Of a stretch of 50,388 nt of DNA, positions 33,532 to 42,400 are shown in pieces (within the stretch, counting starts at the first letter, position 1; each line of letters begins with the position of its first letter). The position numbers and the translations under genes were made by a program. The stretch is from positions 1-50,388 of the forward strand of contig JAISWI010000012.1 in NCBI GenBank assembly GCA_031270865.1, given 5' to 3'. The stretch is from Oscillospiraceae bacterium (GTDB taxonomy: Bacteria > Bacillota > Clostridia > Christensenellales > Aristaeellaceae). Below the pieces are notes generated by a model. The model was not told the DNA's origin and did no database searches. It saw only the letters and a program-made list of their open reading frames with translations.

Positions 33532-35037
33532 CTAAAATTGGGTATATATGAATGCCGCCATATCAAATCCCTCGCCATAACATCCGAAGACCAGCGTCGC
33601 CAGAATCAACGCTATAAGCGCGGGCCATCGGAAGAATACCGGGGCCGAGGCCAGTCGCTTTGACACGTCCGCGCCCTTTTCATCCATGAAGTCCACCGCG
33701 AAAAGAATCGCCAGCGATATAACCAATATGATCCATTCCATTGGGTTGATGATGGCGGCCAGGGCAGCTCCGGCTTGCGTGAACGTGGTGAAGCCGAAGC
33801 GCGTGACGGTCGCTCCCATCAATGAAAACGCTTCCGCGGGCGTGGCGGTAAAGGCGAAATACTGGGCGGTCAGCACGATGGACAGCGTCCGGACAATCCC
33901 GAACCAGCGCGGCGGACGGGATTCCACATGGACGCCCAGTCCGCGCCGCAGCCGCTTGAACGCCGGCTCCAGCAGCGTCGCGCATCCCAGCGTCAGCCCG
34001 AAGTATAATCCATATAGCGCCGCGTTCCAACTCGCGGCGTGCCACAGGCCGACGAACAGGAAGATAACGACCGTGGCAGCCGCGCCTGGCAGCGCCCGAC
34101 CCGCTTTCTTGCCGAGGAGCTTCCGGCCAGCGCGACCGACCGCCACCCCCGCCCGCGAAACTGTCAGGGGAAAGAACATGTACGCGCGGAACCACGCGCC
34201 CAGCGAGATATGCCACCTGCGCCAGTATTCCGCCACGCTTGACGAGAAGAATGGCCGATTAAAGTTGTCAGCCATGTCAATGCCAAACAAGCCCGCCGCG
34301 CCCCGAATGACGTCCATGCCGCCGGAGAAGTCCGCGTAGAGCCGGACCGCAAATAACGCCGCGCCAAGCAGAACCAGCCAGCCGGGTTGGTCGGCGGAGG
34401 CCGCCGCGATTGTAAAAGGCGCGATGCGATCAGCGATCACCAACTTCTTGAAATATCCCCAGAGCATCAGCTGAGCTCCGGCGACGAACGTTATCGGCTC
34501 GAAGCGCGGCGGCGACGCCAGCAGCGGCGCGAGACGCTTCCATTCAGAGATGGGGCCTTGCGTCATTTGCGGGAAGAACGAAACGAACAGCAGGTACCTC
34601 AAAGGGTTACGCTCCGGCTGAAGCTTCCCCCTACGCGCGTCGACGACATATCCGGCGCTTTGCAGCGTGAAGTATGATAATCCCAGCGGCGCGATCAGCC
34701 TCAGTTCCGGTATAAGGGGTTCCTTCCCAGAGGAAGGCAGTATGCCGTTCAGCCATGCCGACGCCGCGTCATAGTATTTAACGAACACGAACGCTCCAAA
34801 CACCAGCGTAAGCGCGGCGGCTGGCAGCCATTTGTTTCCCTTGCCCGCCGCAATCGCTCCGAGCCACGTCACGCCAGCCGCGCAGAGCATGTATGCCAGC
34901 CCCTGCCAGCCAGCCGCCGCGTAAAACGCCAGGCTTGCCGCAAGAAGGCCGATCCAGCGGAAACGAAGCGGCAAGGCGTAATACACCGCGACCGTCGCCG
35001 CCAGGAATACCAAAAACTCAAACGACAGGACGCTCAC
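33532..35037 (-). CDS. MBOAT-family acyltransferase (DltB/AlgI-like)
   Basis: The 501-residue polytopic membrane protein has the MBOAT catalytic region FVGLWHAASWN (His) and the AlgI/DltB segments LGLSYFTLQSAGYVVD, PQMTQGPISEW, YADFSGGMD and FNRPFFSSSVAEYWRRWH. MBOATs move an acyl group from a carrier on the inside to an acceptor on the outside. The likely start is GTG 35037, overlapping the end of the first adenylation gene by 20 nt. Its neighbours indicate a carrier-protein-bound donor, as in D-alanylation. Its family context lies between DltB and AlgI, and I cannot place it firmly in either. Confidence 0.9.
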   Translation of the reverse strand: MSVLSFEFLVFLAATVAVYYALPLRFRWIGLLAASLAFYAAAGWQGLAYMLCAAGVTWLGAIAAGKGNKWLPAAALTLVFGAFVFVKYYDAASAWLNGILPSSGKEPLIPELRLIAPLGLSYFTLQSAGYVVDARRGKLQPERNPLRYLLFVSFFPQMTQGPISEWKRLAPLLASPPRFEPITFVAGAQLMLWGYFKKLVIADRIAPFTIAAASADQPGWLVLLGAALFAVRLYADFSGGMDVIRGAAGLFGIDMADNFNRPFFSSSVAEYWRRWHISLGAWFRAYMFFPLTVSRAGVAVGRAGRKLLGKKAGRALPGAAATVVIFLFVGLWHAASWNAALYGLYFGLTLGCATLLEPAFKRLRRGLGVHVESRPPRWFGIVRTLSIVLTAQYFAFTATPAEAFSLMGATVTRFGFTTFTQAGAALAAIINPMEWIILVISLAILFAVDFMDEKGADVSKRLASAPVFFRWPALIALILATLVFGCYGEGFDMAAFIYTQF

Positions 35038-36508
35038 GCGCGTATTCCCTCTTGATCCTTGCGCGGTCTACCTTGCCATTGCCTGTTTTAGGCAGGACAC
35101 CGACGCGGGCGTAATCATCCGGAAGCATGTATTTGGGCAGCCTTTCCTTAAGCAGCGCCCTCAATTCTTTCTGATTTGCCGTCCCCGCGTATACGCATAT
35201 AATCTTTTCGCCAATGGCGTCGAAAAAGCAGCAGCACTCCTCAACGCCGGCCGCCGCCATTAGCGTCCCTTCTATCTCGCCCAGCTCAATACGGAAGCCG
35301 CGGCGCTTAATCTGGCTGTCCACGCGTCCCAAGAACATTAGCTCGCCGCGCTCGTTGTACCTGCCCAGGTCGCCGGTTTTGTACATCACCTCATGGATTC
35401 CGGGCCGCAGCGGGTTCTGGACAAACGCCGCCCGCGTGAGTTCGGGCGCGTTGTAGTAACCGGGGGACAGGCATGTTCCGGTCACGCATATCTCCCCGTC
35501 GACCAGCATGACGCGCGTGTTCGCGCGAGCGCGGCCGATCGGAAGGTCCTCGCCATCCGCGAAATCCCTGTCAACGTCGTAGTATGTACATACGTCGGTG
35601 ATCTCCGTAGGCCCGTACATGTTGACGCATCGCGCCGACGGCAGCGCCTTGCGCCACGCGTTGAGCGTCCTCGCGGGCATAACCTCGCCACAGAAATACA
35701 CACGCTGAAGCGCGAGGGGTGGTTGGGTGTCCAACGCCCCGGAGTTAGCCACGGCGGTCAGTACGGACGGGACCCAAAAGATTGTGTTAACCTGGCGCGA
35801 CGCTATATATCCCAGAAGGCGGCCCGGGAATGAAAAATACTTATATGGAATAAACAGAACATAGGCTCCGGCGCGGATAGCGCAATACACGTCCAACACG
35901 GAATTATCGAAGTACAGCGGAGCCTGGTTACCGAAACGGCAAGCGCAATCTATGCCCAACGCCCCGCGCGCCCATTCGACAAAATCGATTACCGCGCGGT
36001 GCGTGATCGACACTCCCTTGGGCGAACCGGTTGAGCCGCTGGTGAACAGGACGTACAGCAGGTCCGCGTCAATGCTGTTGCGGCGTATGTTTTCCAGGAC
36101 TGTATCATCAACGCCGCGTCCTATGCTTTCCGCGACGGCGACATTTCTCGTCCACGCGGCAAAGCCGGGCGCGGCGTCTTTATGCGCCTCGCCAACCAGG
36201 ATGAACGCGGGTTTGAGCGTGTCGAGCGTCAGCCCGATCCTCTTCCAGGGCATGGACGGATCGACAGGCGTGTAGAAACAGCCGGCGAATACCGCGCCCA
36301 GCATCGCGGAGACGCATGCCGGGCTCTTGTCCATGAAGACCGCGACCGCGCTTTGCGGCTTGGCGCGGCTGGCGATATACGAGCCAATCTCCTTCGCGCG
36401 GCCCAGCAAAGCTGCAAAGGTCATCGCGCCAGCGTCGTCCTCAAAAGCAACAGCGTCGGGGTTTGCCAGCGCCGCCTCCTCCAGCCATTCCAGCACATTC
36501 CTGGTCAT
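35018..36508 (-). CDS. DltA-like adenylation enzyme, first copy
   Basis: The 496-residue protein shows ANL motifs VLFTSGSTGSPKGV, NMYGPTEIT, YKTGDLGRYNERGE, GRVDSQIKRRGFRIELGEIE and the catalytic Lys in NGKVDR. ATG 36508 overlaps the carrier gene stop in ATGA, so the two are translationally coupled. This is the best candidate for loading the adjacent carrier protein. Its closest well-known relative is D-alanine:D-alanyl carrier protein ligase (DltA), but the specificity cannot be read reliably by eye. Confidence 0.88.
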   Translation of the reverse strand: MTRNVLEWLEEAALANPDAVAFEDDAGAMTFAALLGRAKEIGSYIASRAKPQSAVAVFMDKSPACVSAMLGAVFAGCFYTPVDPSMPWKRIGLTLDTLKPAFILVGEAHKDAAPGFAAWTRNVAVAESIGRGVDDTVLENIRRNSIDADLLYVLFTSGSTGSPKGVSITHRAVIDFVEWARGALGIDCACRFGNQAPLYFDNSVLDVYCAIRAGAYVLFIPYKYFSFPGRLLGYIASRQVNTIFWVPSVLTAVANSGALDTQPPLALQRVYFCGEVMPARTLNAWRKALPSARCVNMYGPTEITDVCTYYDVDRDFADGEDLPIGRARANTRVMLVDGEICVTGTCLSPGYYNAPELTRAAFVQNPLRPGIHEVMYKTGDLGRYNERGELMFLGRVDSQIKRRGFRIELGEIEGTLMAAAGVEECCCFFDAIGEKIICVYAGTANQKELRALLKERLPKYMLPDDYARVGVLPKTGNGKVDRARIKREYARERPVV

Positions 36509-36744
36509 TGCTGTTCCCTGCAACGCGCGACCAGCCCCATTATCGCCTGGACGCTGTTGAAGTTGTCCGGCTCGATGTCCGCGGTCTTGATACGAACGCC
36601 AAACTCCTGGTCGAGCGCCGCGATGATCGAGGTGATGTCGAACGAGTCGAGCAAACCGTCGTCAACCAGCGCGGTCTGCGAGGCGAAGTCTATGTCTTCG
36701 TTGATATCCTTCAGTATATCGAGCAGGCGCGGCGTTTCGTCCAC
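36505..36744 (-). CDS. DltC-like acyl/aminoacyl carrier protein
   Basis: The 79-residue acidic protein has the phosphopantetheine site at Ser34 in LLDSFDITSI, where DltC and ACP have DS(L/F)(D/E). GTG 36744 follows GGGAGGG. It is the first gene of the cassette, directly downstream of a GH3 gene and a long stem-loop. It should carry the acid activated by the adenylation enzyme(s) to the MBOAT. Length is normal for DltC. Confidence 0.85.
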   Translation of the reverse strand: MDETPRLLDILKDINEDIDFASQTALVDDGLLDSFDITSIIAALDQEFGVRIKTADIEPDNFNSVQAIMGLVARCREQQ

Positions 36745-36772
36745 GGTTATCCCTCCCGGATACTTGGGATGT

Positions 36773-36811
36773 AACAGCCAAAGGGCGGCGGTTAACCGCC
36801 TTTTGGCTGTT
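36773..36811 (-). other. Long intercistronic stem-loop between GH3 copy 2 and the dlt-like cassette
   Basis: AACAGCCAAA pairs with TTTGGCTGTT, and GGCGG with CCGCC inside it, around a TTAA loop. The minus strand lacks a T-tract downstream. It follows the GH3 stop immediately. It probably stabilises the upstream mRNA or attenuates read-through into the cassette. Confidence 0.65.
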
Positions 36812-36816
36812 AAGGC

Positions 36817-39276
36817 TTACTCTACGGTTATGGCAGCGCTCAAGCCGCCGACGGTGACGACATGCTCGCCGACGCCGTCCAGCGTGACCTCCAACGTTAC
36901 GACCATGAACGAGCCGCCCTCGACACTCACGAACTTGGAACCGACGACCGCGCCGCCGTCCAGCGCCTCGACCACCGTGTAACCGTCCGCGCCTATGTTC
37001 TCGGCGATGAAGCTGATTTCGAACGGCGCGCCGGACTTCTGCGCCTTGTTGACGGCCTTGGATACGGTTTGCGCGCCGCCCCACATGGATTCCTGCTCGA
37101 CCGTGGCCACGACCTGCGGGGCGATAAGGGTATTGAGGCTGATGTCGGCCTCCTGGCCGTAACCCATGCCGAAGCCGTAGGGGTACAGCACGTCGCCGAG
37201 GTTTGCTGGCAGCAGCGCGTTGGGATTCGCGCGGACGACCGCCGCCATGTACAGGCGGGTCCTCGTGTCTGCGCCGACATCAAGCTGCAGGTCGCCGAAG
37301 CTGAACAGGGTATCATCCTGCGAACGCCCGATCTCAAACACCAGGCTGCCGGAAGGCTCAACCTTGCCAAAGAGCATCTCAGCTTCCACTTCTGGCGTGG
37401 TATAGCTGAAGAAGTCGCCCAGCGACGAGCCATGGTCGGCCGTCACGCGGTATACTTGGAACAGTATCGCGTCGCAGTGTTCCACCGTGAACGCGTCGGG
37501 TTCCGAGGAGCCGTTGCCGCCTTCAAGCGCAAGGATGATAGGCTTGCCGATTTCCACAGTGTCCTCAATGATCAGCTCGACGTTGTCGTCAATGGCGGTG
37601 GCGCGGATGAAGACGACGTCGGCTTCCTCCGCGCTCTCAACGACCGTGCCATACGCGGAGATGGCGGCGGCGTCAAGCGCGGATATCTTGGATGAGGAGC
37701 CAGTCACGAATACCTTCGCGCCTTCGGACAGGGGAAGGATAGCGTTATCGTTCTTCAGCAGTACGGCGGATTCATACTGGACGCGCTTATCCAGCTCGTT
37801 GATATAGTCGCCGCGCGCCGCGTTGATGTCCGCGATGGTCAGGAGCTCAAACTGTTCCGCCTTGTACGCGTCGCTGGCGAACACTTCGAGCGCGTCCTCC
37901 CACGAGCGGTACGGATTCTCAAACAAGCCGAGATCGAACTTGTTCTTTAGTACCCGGCGGGCGGAACGGTCGATCAGCGCGATGTCGCATGTGCCGTTCT
38001 CAACGCATTCTTTCAGCGTGTCCGGCCAGTTGACCAGCGAGAAACTGTTCGCGCTGCCGCTGGCGAAGTCATTGCTGACGCCCGATGTGTCGGTTCCATG
38101 CTTTACGATGAAGCCGCCGAACTGGTCGACGCCCGTTTCGAGGATCTGGGTATACAACTCGCCGGCGGTCATCTGTGAGAGATCCTTACCTTCGGCTGTA
38201 ATGCCCGCGCCTGTCGGCGAGGCCATGAACAGCGGCCAGTCGGTGACGATCACGCCCTCATAGCCCAGCGTATCACGCAGGTAACCGATGGTGACGGTAT
38301 CGAAATACACGTTAACCCCTGGGGTTAAGCCCGTGCCGTTGTTGGTCATGATCCAGCTTGTGCCGGCGTCGACCGCCGCCTTCCAGCCGATCATCCAACT
38401 GTCGGTCAGGTTAGCCGGACTGACCGCGCTGGAGTAGCTGTTGCGCCCACCCCGGGCGATGAAGTGCTTGGTAGTGGCGTTGACGCCGTTTTCCTCATAC
38501 GCCTTGACCTCAATCCCGGTCATCCTGGCTATGTAGTTCACCTCGTCGCCGTACCAGCTTCCGATCTCAACGCCGTACGGGTGGAAGGGCACATGGTAGC
38601 CCAGCGCGTATTCTTCCTTGGCGTACTGCGCCACTAAATCATACAGCAGCTGCTCGTCGTGGGCGGTGCCGAACGCGTAGTGCGGCATGTCCACCATGCC
38701 CGCCCATGTGTTGTATGAGCGGTCGCAGGAGAGCGCGATCGGGATGCCGAGGCGTCCTAGCTCGCCGATCTGCTGGATGGTGTTGTTCTCGTCCAGCTGC
38801 TCCTTGGGCGTTCCGTTGACGTTATGCAGGTATGTGGTGACAAAGTCGCTTATGATGGAGTGGTACATCGGGGTATACTCCGTTCCATCGATAGCGATCC
38901 GCTCCTCGTCGCTCCACATCCATTCCTCTGTTATGGGATAAAGGGAGGTGAACGTGCCGCCCGTCGTGTTGTGATGCAGCAAGCCGATCTTCTCGTCGAG
39001 CGTCATCAGCGACAGCAGATCATCCACGCGGGAGTCGATATCCTGCCGCCAGTCCTCATAAACGTCCAACGCGCCGTTGGCGTTCAGGTCCTTGAACTTG
39101 AGGCCGTCAACATCAATGATCGCTTTCTCGGCGGCGGTGAGCTTGGCCTGCCCGTCCGAAGCCTCGACAGTAATGACGACCAGGTCACGCCCCAGGTCTT
39201 CCGCAAGCGTAACCGCCGCGGGAGCCAGCGTGAGCGTCATTGTTATAATGACCGCCAGTGATACGAGCTTCTTCAT
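36817..39276 (-). CDS. Secreted GH3 glycoside hydrolase (divergent subfamily, copy 2)
   Basis: The 819-residue protein has a signal peptide (VSLAVIITMTLTLAPAAVTLA). A DLNANGALDVYE calcium-loop-like segment (63-74) precedes the barrel. The catalytic Asp is in GVIVTDWPLF. As in the copy at 28393, the canonical PRWGR and KHFPG regions are altered (HPYGVEIGSWYGDE, TKHFIARGG). The same ending (STAISAAITVE-like, aligned with GTITIE of copy 1) suggests a common C-terminal FnIII-like domain. ATG 39276 follows AAAGGAG. The pair forms its own subfamily, so substrate and possibly mechanism details may differ from textbook GH3 beta-glucosidases. Confidence 0.88.
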   Translation of the reverse strand: MKKLVSLAVIITMTLTLAPAAVTLAEDLGRDLVVITVEASDGQAKLTAAEKAIIDVDGLKFKDLNANGALDVYEDWRQDIDSRVDDLLSLMTLDEKIGLLHHNTTGGTFTSLYPITEEWMWSDEERIAIDGTEYTPMYHSIISDFVTTYLHNVNGTPKEQLDENNTIQQIGELGRLGIPIALSCDRSYNTWAGMVDMPHYAFGTAHDEQLLYDLVAQYAKEEYALGYHVPFHPYGVEIGSWYGDEVNYIARMTGIEVKAYEENGVNATTKHFIARGGRNSYSSAVSPANLTDSWMIGWKAAVDAGTSWIMTNNGTGLTPGVNVYFDTVTIGYLRDTLGYEGVIVTDWPLFMASPTGAGITAEGKDLSQMTAGELYTQILETGVDQFGGFIVKHGTDTSGVSNDFASGSANSFSLVNWPDTLKECVENGTCDIALIDRSARRVLKNKFDLGLFENPYRSWEDALEVFASDAYKAEQFELLTIADINAARGDYINELDKRVQYESAVLLKNDNAILPLSEGAKVFVTGSSSKISALDAAAISAYGTVVESAEEADVVFIRATAIDDNVELIIEDTVEIGKPIILALEGGNGSSEPDAFTVEHCDAILFQVYRVTADHGSSLGDFFSYTTPEVEAEMLFGKVEPSGSLVFEIGRSQDDTLFSFGDLQLDVGADTRTRLYMAAVVRANPNALLPANLGDVLYPYGFGMGYGQEADISLNTLIAPQVVATVEQESMWGGAQTVSKAVNKAQKSGAPFEISFIAENIGADGYTVVEALDGGAVVGSKFVSVEGGSFMVVTLEVTLDGVGEHVVTVGGLSAAITVE

Positions 39277-39375
39277 GGAATGTTTCTCCTTTCTTCTACG
39301 GGACTTTAGATGATTGCGCTAACCGGACTGCCATACTGAAACCTTATCCGCCTCCTTTCGCCCACGCTCCGGCTG

Positions 39376-40485
39376 TCACGCGCCGATCCGCTTTTCAGTA
39401 TCCTTATCGAATACATGCAGCCTGTCCGGTGAGGCTTTCAACGCAAGGCTGCCGCTTAAGGCGCCGCTTCCCCCGGCGGACTTGACGATGATCACGCGGC
39501 TGCCTATGTTAATATAAACAAGATACGCGTCGCCCAGCGGCTCGACGCCGTCGACCACGCCGCGTATATCGCCCTCCCCGTTTTCCACGATGGACAGGTC
39601 GGATGGCCGCGCGCCAAGAATGACTTCACGGCCAAGCAGAGGACGCAGCGCGTCCTCCATGTTTTCGGGCGCGGGGATGCTGAAATCCCCCGCGTTGAAG
39701 CGCAGCGAACCGTCACGCGCCTGTATCACGCAGTCGAACATATTGATCCTGGGCGTTCCCAGGAATCCCGCCACGAACAAGTGGCTCGGACGATCGTAAA
39801 GCTCGGTCGGAGCGCCTTGCTGCACGATCTCGCCGTCCTTCATCAACACGATGTGGTCGGCCATCGTCATCGCTTCCGTCTGGTCGTGGGTGACATAGAC
39901 CGTCGTCACGCCCATCTGGGTCTGTATCTTCTTCAGCTCATACCGCACCTGCTCGCGCAGCTTCGCGTCCAGGTTACCCAGCGGCTCGTCCAGCAGGAAT
40001 ACGGAGGGATTGCGGACCAACGCCCTGCCCAGCGCGACGCGCTGCCGCTGTCCGCCGGACAGCTCGGCGGGCTTGCGGTCCAGCAGGGATTCGATGCCCA
40101 GCATCCTCGCGGTCTTGTCGACCTGGCGGGCGACCTCGTCCCTGGGAGTCTTCTTCGTTTCCAGCGCGAAGGACATGTTCCCGCGCGCCGTCATGTTAGG
40201 GTACAGGGCGTATTCCTGGAACACCATGGCGATGTTGCGCTCCTGCGGCGGAACGAACTCCCGCCGCTCGACCGAGGTCGTCACCGAACCGCCGATCCTG
40301 ATCTCGCCGGTGTCAGGATGGATCAGCCCGGCGATGCAGTGCATGGCGGTGGACTTCCCGCAGCCGGACGGCCCCAGGAATACGCAGAACTCGCCGTCCT
40401 TTATGTCGAGGTCCAGCCCCTTTAGGGCATAACTCCCGCGCTTGTTGTATGAAACGCGCACATCGCGAATCGTTATGGAAGCCAC
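39376..40485 (-). CDS. Sugar ABC transporter ATPase (MsmX/UgpC/MalK family)
   Basis: The 369-residue protein has Walker A GPSGCGKST, the signature LSGGQRQRVALGRAL, Walker B VFLLDEPLGNLD, the switch His in YVTHDQTEAM and a C-terminal TOBE/MalK regulatory domain (about 240-365). It energises a CUT1-type sugar importer, which fits the permeases at 42401 and 43279 and the binding protein at 46199. GTG 40485 lies after AGGAGGGAGG. Such ATPases are often shared among several importers in Bacillota; this one is inside its transport operon. Confidence 0.93.
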   Translation of the reverse strand: MASITIRDVRVSYNKRGSYALKGLDLDIKDGEFCVFLGPSGCGKSTAMHCIAGLIHPDTGEIRIGGSVTTSVERREFVPPQERNIAMVFQEYALYPNMTARGNMSFALETKKTPRDEVARQVDKTARMLGIESLLDRKPAELSGGQRQRVALGRALVRNPSVFLLDEPLGNLDAKLREQVRYELKKIQTQMGVTTVYVTHDQTEAMTMADHIVLMKDGEIVQQGAPTELYDRPSHLFVAGFLGTPRINMFDCVIQARDGSLRFNAGDFSIPAPENMEDALRPLLGREVILGARPSDLSIVENGEGDIRGVVDGVEPLGDAYLVYINIGSRVIIVKSAGGSGALSGSLALKASPDRLHVFDKDTEKRIGA

Positions 40486-40507
40486 GCTGCCGCCTCCCTC
40501 CTATCCC

Positions 40508-42388
40508 TTAATCGCCGAACGCTTGAACGTCGATGCCGAAGCCATAGTCATACAGCGGATCAGTTATGTCCTTGGCGTAGTCCTCCCTCTGCAGGAGCAC
40601 CTGATTCATATTGGCGGGTATCTGGAACGGCGTCCTGCCCGTGATGGGAGTCTCCCCAAAGAGCGCGTTGGCGACCGCTTCCGCTCCAGCCATTGTGCCT
40701 GGCCGGTACGCCAGCGCAAGGCAGTCGCTGTCAGCGGCGATCCCGCCCATGACATACGCGCGGTTCATCAGGACGACAGTCACCACGCGGATGCCGGAAT
40801 CCTTAAGCGCTTTCACCATATCGGCCTGTTCGTCGGGGAAGATCAGCGTAGCCGTGCCCCAACTGGGCTCATGGGTGCCGCTCTTCTCGCCCACTACGAC
40901 GATAGCCGTCGCGTCCTCCGGATATGACGCTTCCACCTTCGACAAGTCGCCGCCTATGTACTGGATATTCTCCGCCCCGGCTTTGTCCGTCAGCGCGTCA
41001 AGGATGCTCGTTCCGGTATACTCCGCGAACTTCCAGCCGCTGGAGAGCGCGGCGGCGTCCTCCGCCAGCGTTCCGGCCACGATCAGCTTCCGGCCCGCCA
41101 GCGGCGCGGCGTTCTCATACTTCACCAGCGTAATGGCCTTGGACGCGGCGTCCCGCGCGGCTTCATAATGCTCGCGAACGCCGACGGTAAGCCCTGCGGC
41201 TTCCTCGTCCACATATGGGTTTTCGAATATGCCCAGCTCAAACTTGGCGATAAGGATACGGCGGACGCGGTCGTCCAACACATCCGCGGATAGGTTCTCC
41301 GATAGCTTCGCGATCTCGCGCTGGCCCGCGCCTCCCAGTATGTCCGCCCCGGCCTGCGCCGCGACCTGGTGGTTGAGGCCCCAGTCGGTCTGTATCAGGC
41401 CTGTATAGCCCAACTCGCCGCGCAGCAGGTCGGTCATGACCGTTGAGGACTCGTGCGCGTAGTTGTTCACCGCGTCGCCGCCAAGGTACGGGACCTGGCT
41501 GTAACCATATGGCATGATGGCCGCCGCGCCCGCTTCGATCGCCGCCTTGAATACCCCCAGATGCGCTTGGAAGCTCTCATCGTCGAACACCAGCGGCGAG
41601 CCGTCCACCCCAAGCGTCTGCGCCCCGGAGCCGGGGAAATGTTTCACGCAGGCGATGATTGATTCCAATCCCAGGCCGCCGCCATGCTGCAGGCCCTCGA
41701 TCGCCGCCGCAACCATCAGCGCGGCGGTATCGGCGTCCTCGCCGAAACATTCCTGAACCCTGCCCCAGCGCGGATCAGTGGCGATATCCGCGACGGGCGA
41801 CAGGCTCATCCTGACGCCCATCGCAAGCATCTCCCTGCGCTGGATATCCGCGAGTTCCCGCGCGATACCCGGATCGCCCGAGGCCGCGAGAGTAATCTGG
41901 TCTGGCATGATGGTCGCGCCGTTTATCCAGCTCGCGCCTATAACGGAATCCATGCTAAGTATGGCCGGGACGCCAAGCCGCGCCCGCTCGCTGAGCGCCT
42001 GTATCTCGTTGGCCCGCCTCGCGGCCTCGACGGGGCTTTCGGACAGGTATGTGTAGGCCAGGGCGAAGCCAATGTTCTGCTCAAGGAACCAGTTTTCCTT
42101 TAAGGTGACGAGCGTCATGTGGACCATCTGCGCGGCCTTCTCAGTGGCCGTCATTTGTCCAAGCAGGTCGTCAGCGCGTTGTTCCGGTGTCAGCCGCCAG
42201 TCCTCATAAGCGTCCAGCGAGCCGTTCTTGTTTAGATCCTTGAACTTCAAACCGCCGACGTCCAGAATCACCGCGGTGTCGGCGCCAAGCGCGGGTTGGG
42301 CCGGCGTTTCAGGCGGCGCGGCGGCGCATGAAGACAGCGGCGGCAGCATAAGCAGCGCGGCGGCAAATGAAATGTATTTCTTCCCCAT
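40508..42388 (-). CDS. GH3 lipoprotein, canonical subfamily (copy 1)
   Basis: The 626-residue protein has a lipoprotein signal with lipobox LSSC (Cys at 21), so it is expected to be anchored outside the membrane. DLNKNGSLDAYE (51-62) precedes the barrel. Canonical GH3 motifs follow: SPVADIATDPRWGR, ECFGEDAD, CVKHFPGSGAQ and the nucleophile Asp in GLIQTDWG, then the second alpha/beta domain. It likely releases sugars from oligosaccharides close to the importer. It lies between permease and ATPase genes of the same transporter, with short gaps. Confidence 0.92.
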   Translation of the reverse strand: MGKKYISFAAALLMLPPLSSCAAAPPETPAQPALGADTAVILDVGGLKFKDLNKNGSLDAYEDWRLTPEQRADDLLGQMTATEKAAQMVHMTLVTLKENWFLEQNIGFALAYTYLSESPVEAARRANEIQALSERARLGVPAILSMDSVIGASWINGATIMPDQITLAASGDPGIARELADIQRREMLAMGVRMSLSPVADIATDPRWGRVQECFGEDADTAALMVAAAIEGLQHGGGLGLESIIACVKHFPGSGAQTLGVDGSPLVFDDESFQAHLGVFKAAIEAGAAAIMPYGYSQVPYLGGDAVNNYAHESSTVMTDLLRGELGYTGLIQTDWGLNHQVAAQAGADILGGAGQREIAKLSENLSADVLDDRVRRILIAKFELGIFENPYVDEEAAGLTVGVREHYEAARDAASKAITLVKYENAAPLAGRKLIVAGTLAEDAAALSSGWKFAEYTGTSILDALTDKAGAENIQYIGGDLSKVEASYPEDATAIVVVGEKSGTHEPSWGTATLIFPDEQADMVKALKDSGIRVVTVVLMNRAYVMGGIAADSDCLALAYRPGTMAGAEAVANALFGETPITGRTPFQIPANMNQVLLQREDYAKDITDPLYDYGFGIDVQAFGD

Positions 42389-42400
42389 GGTCCTTCCTCC

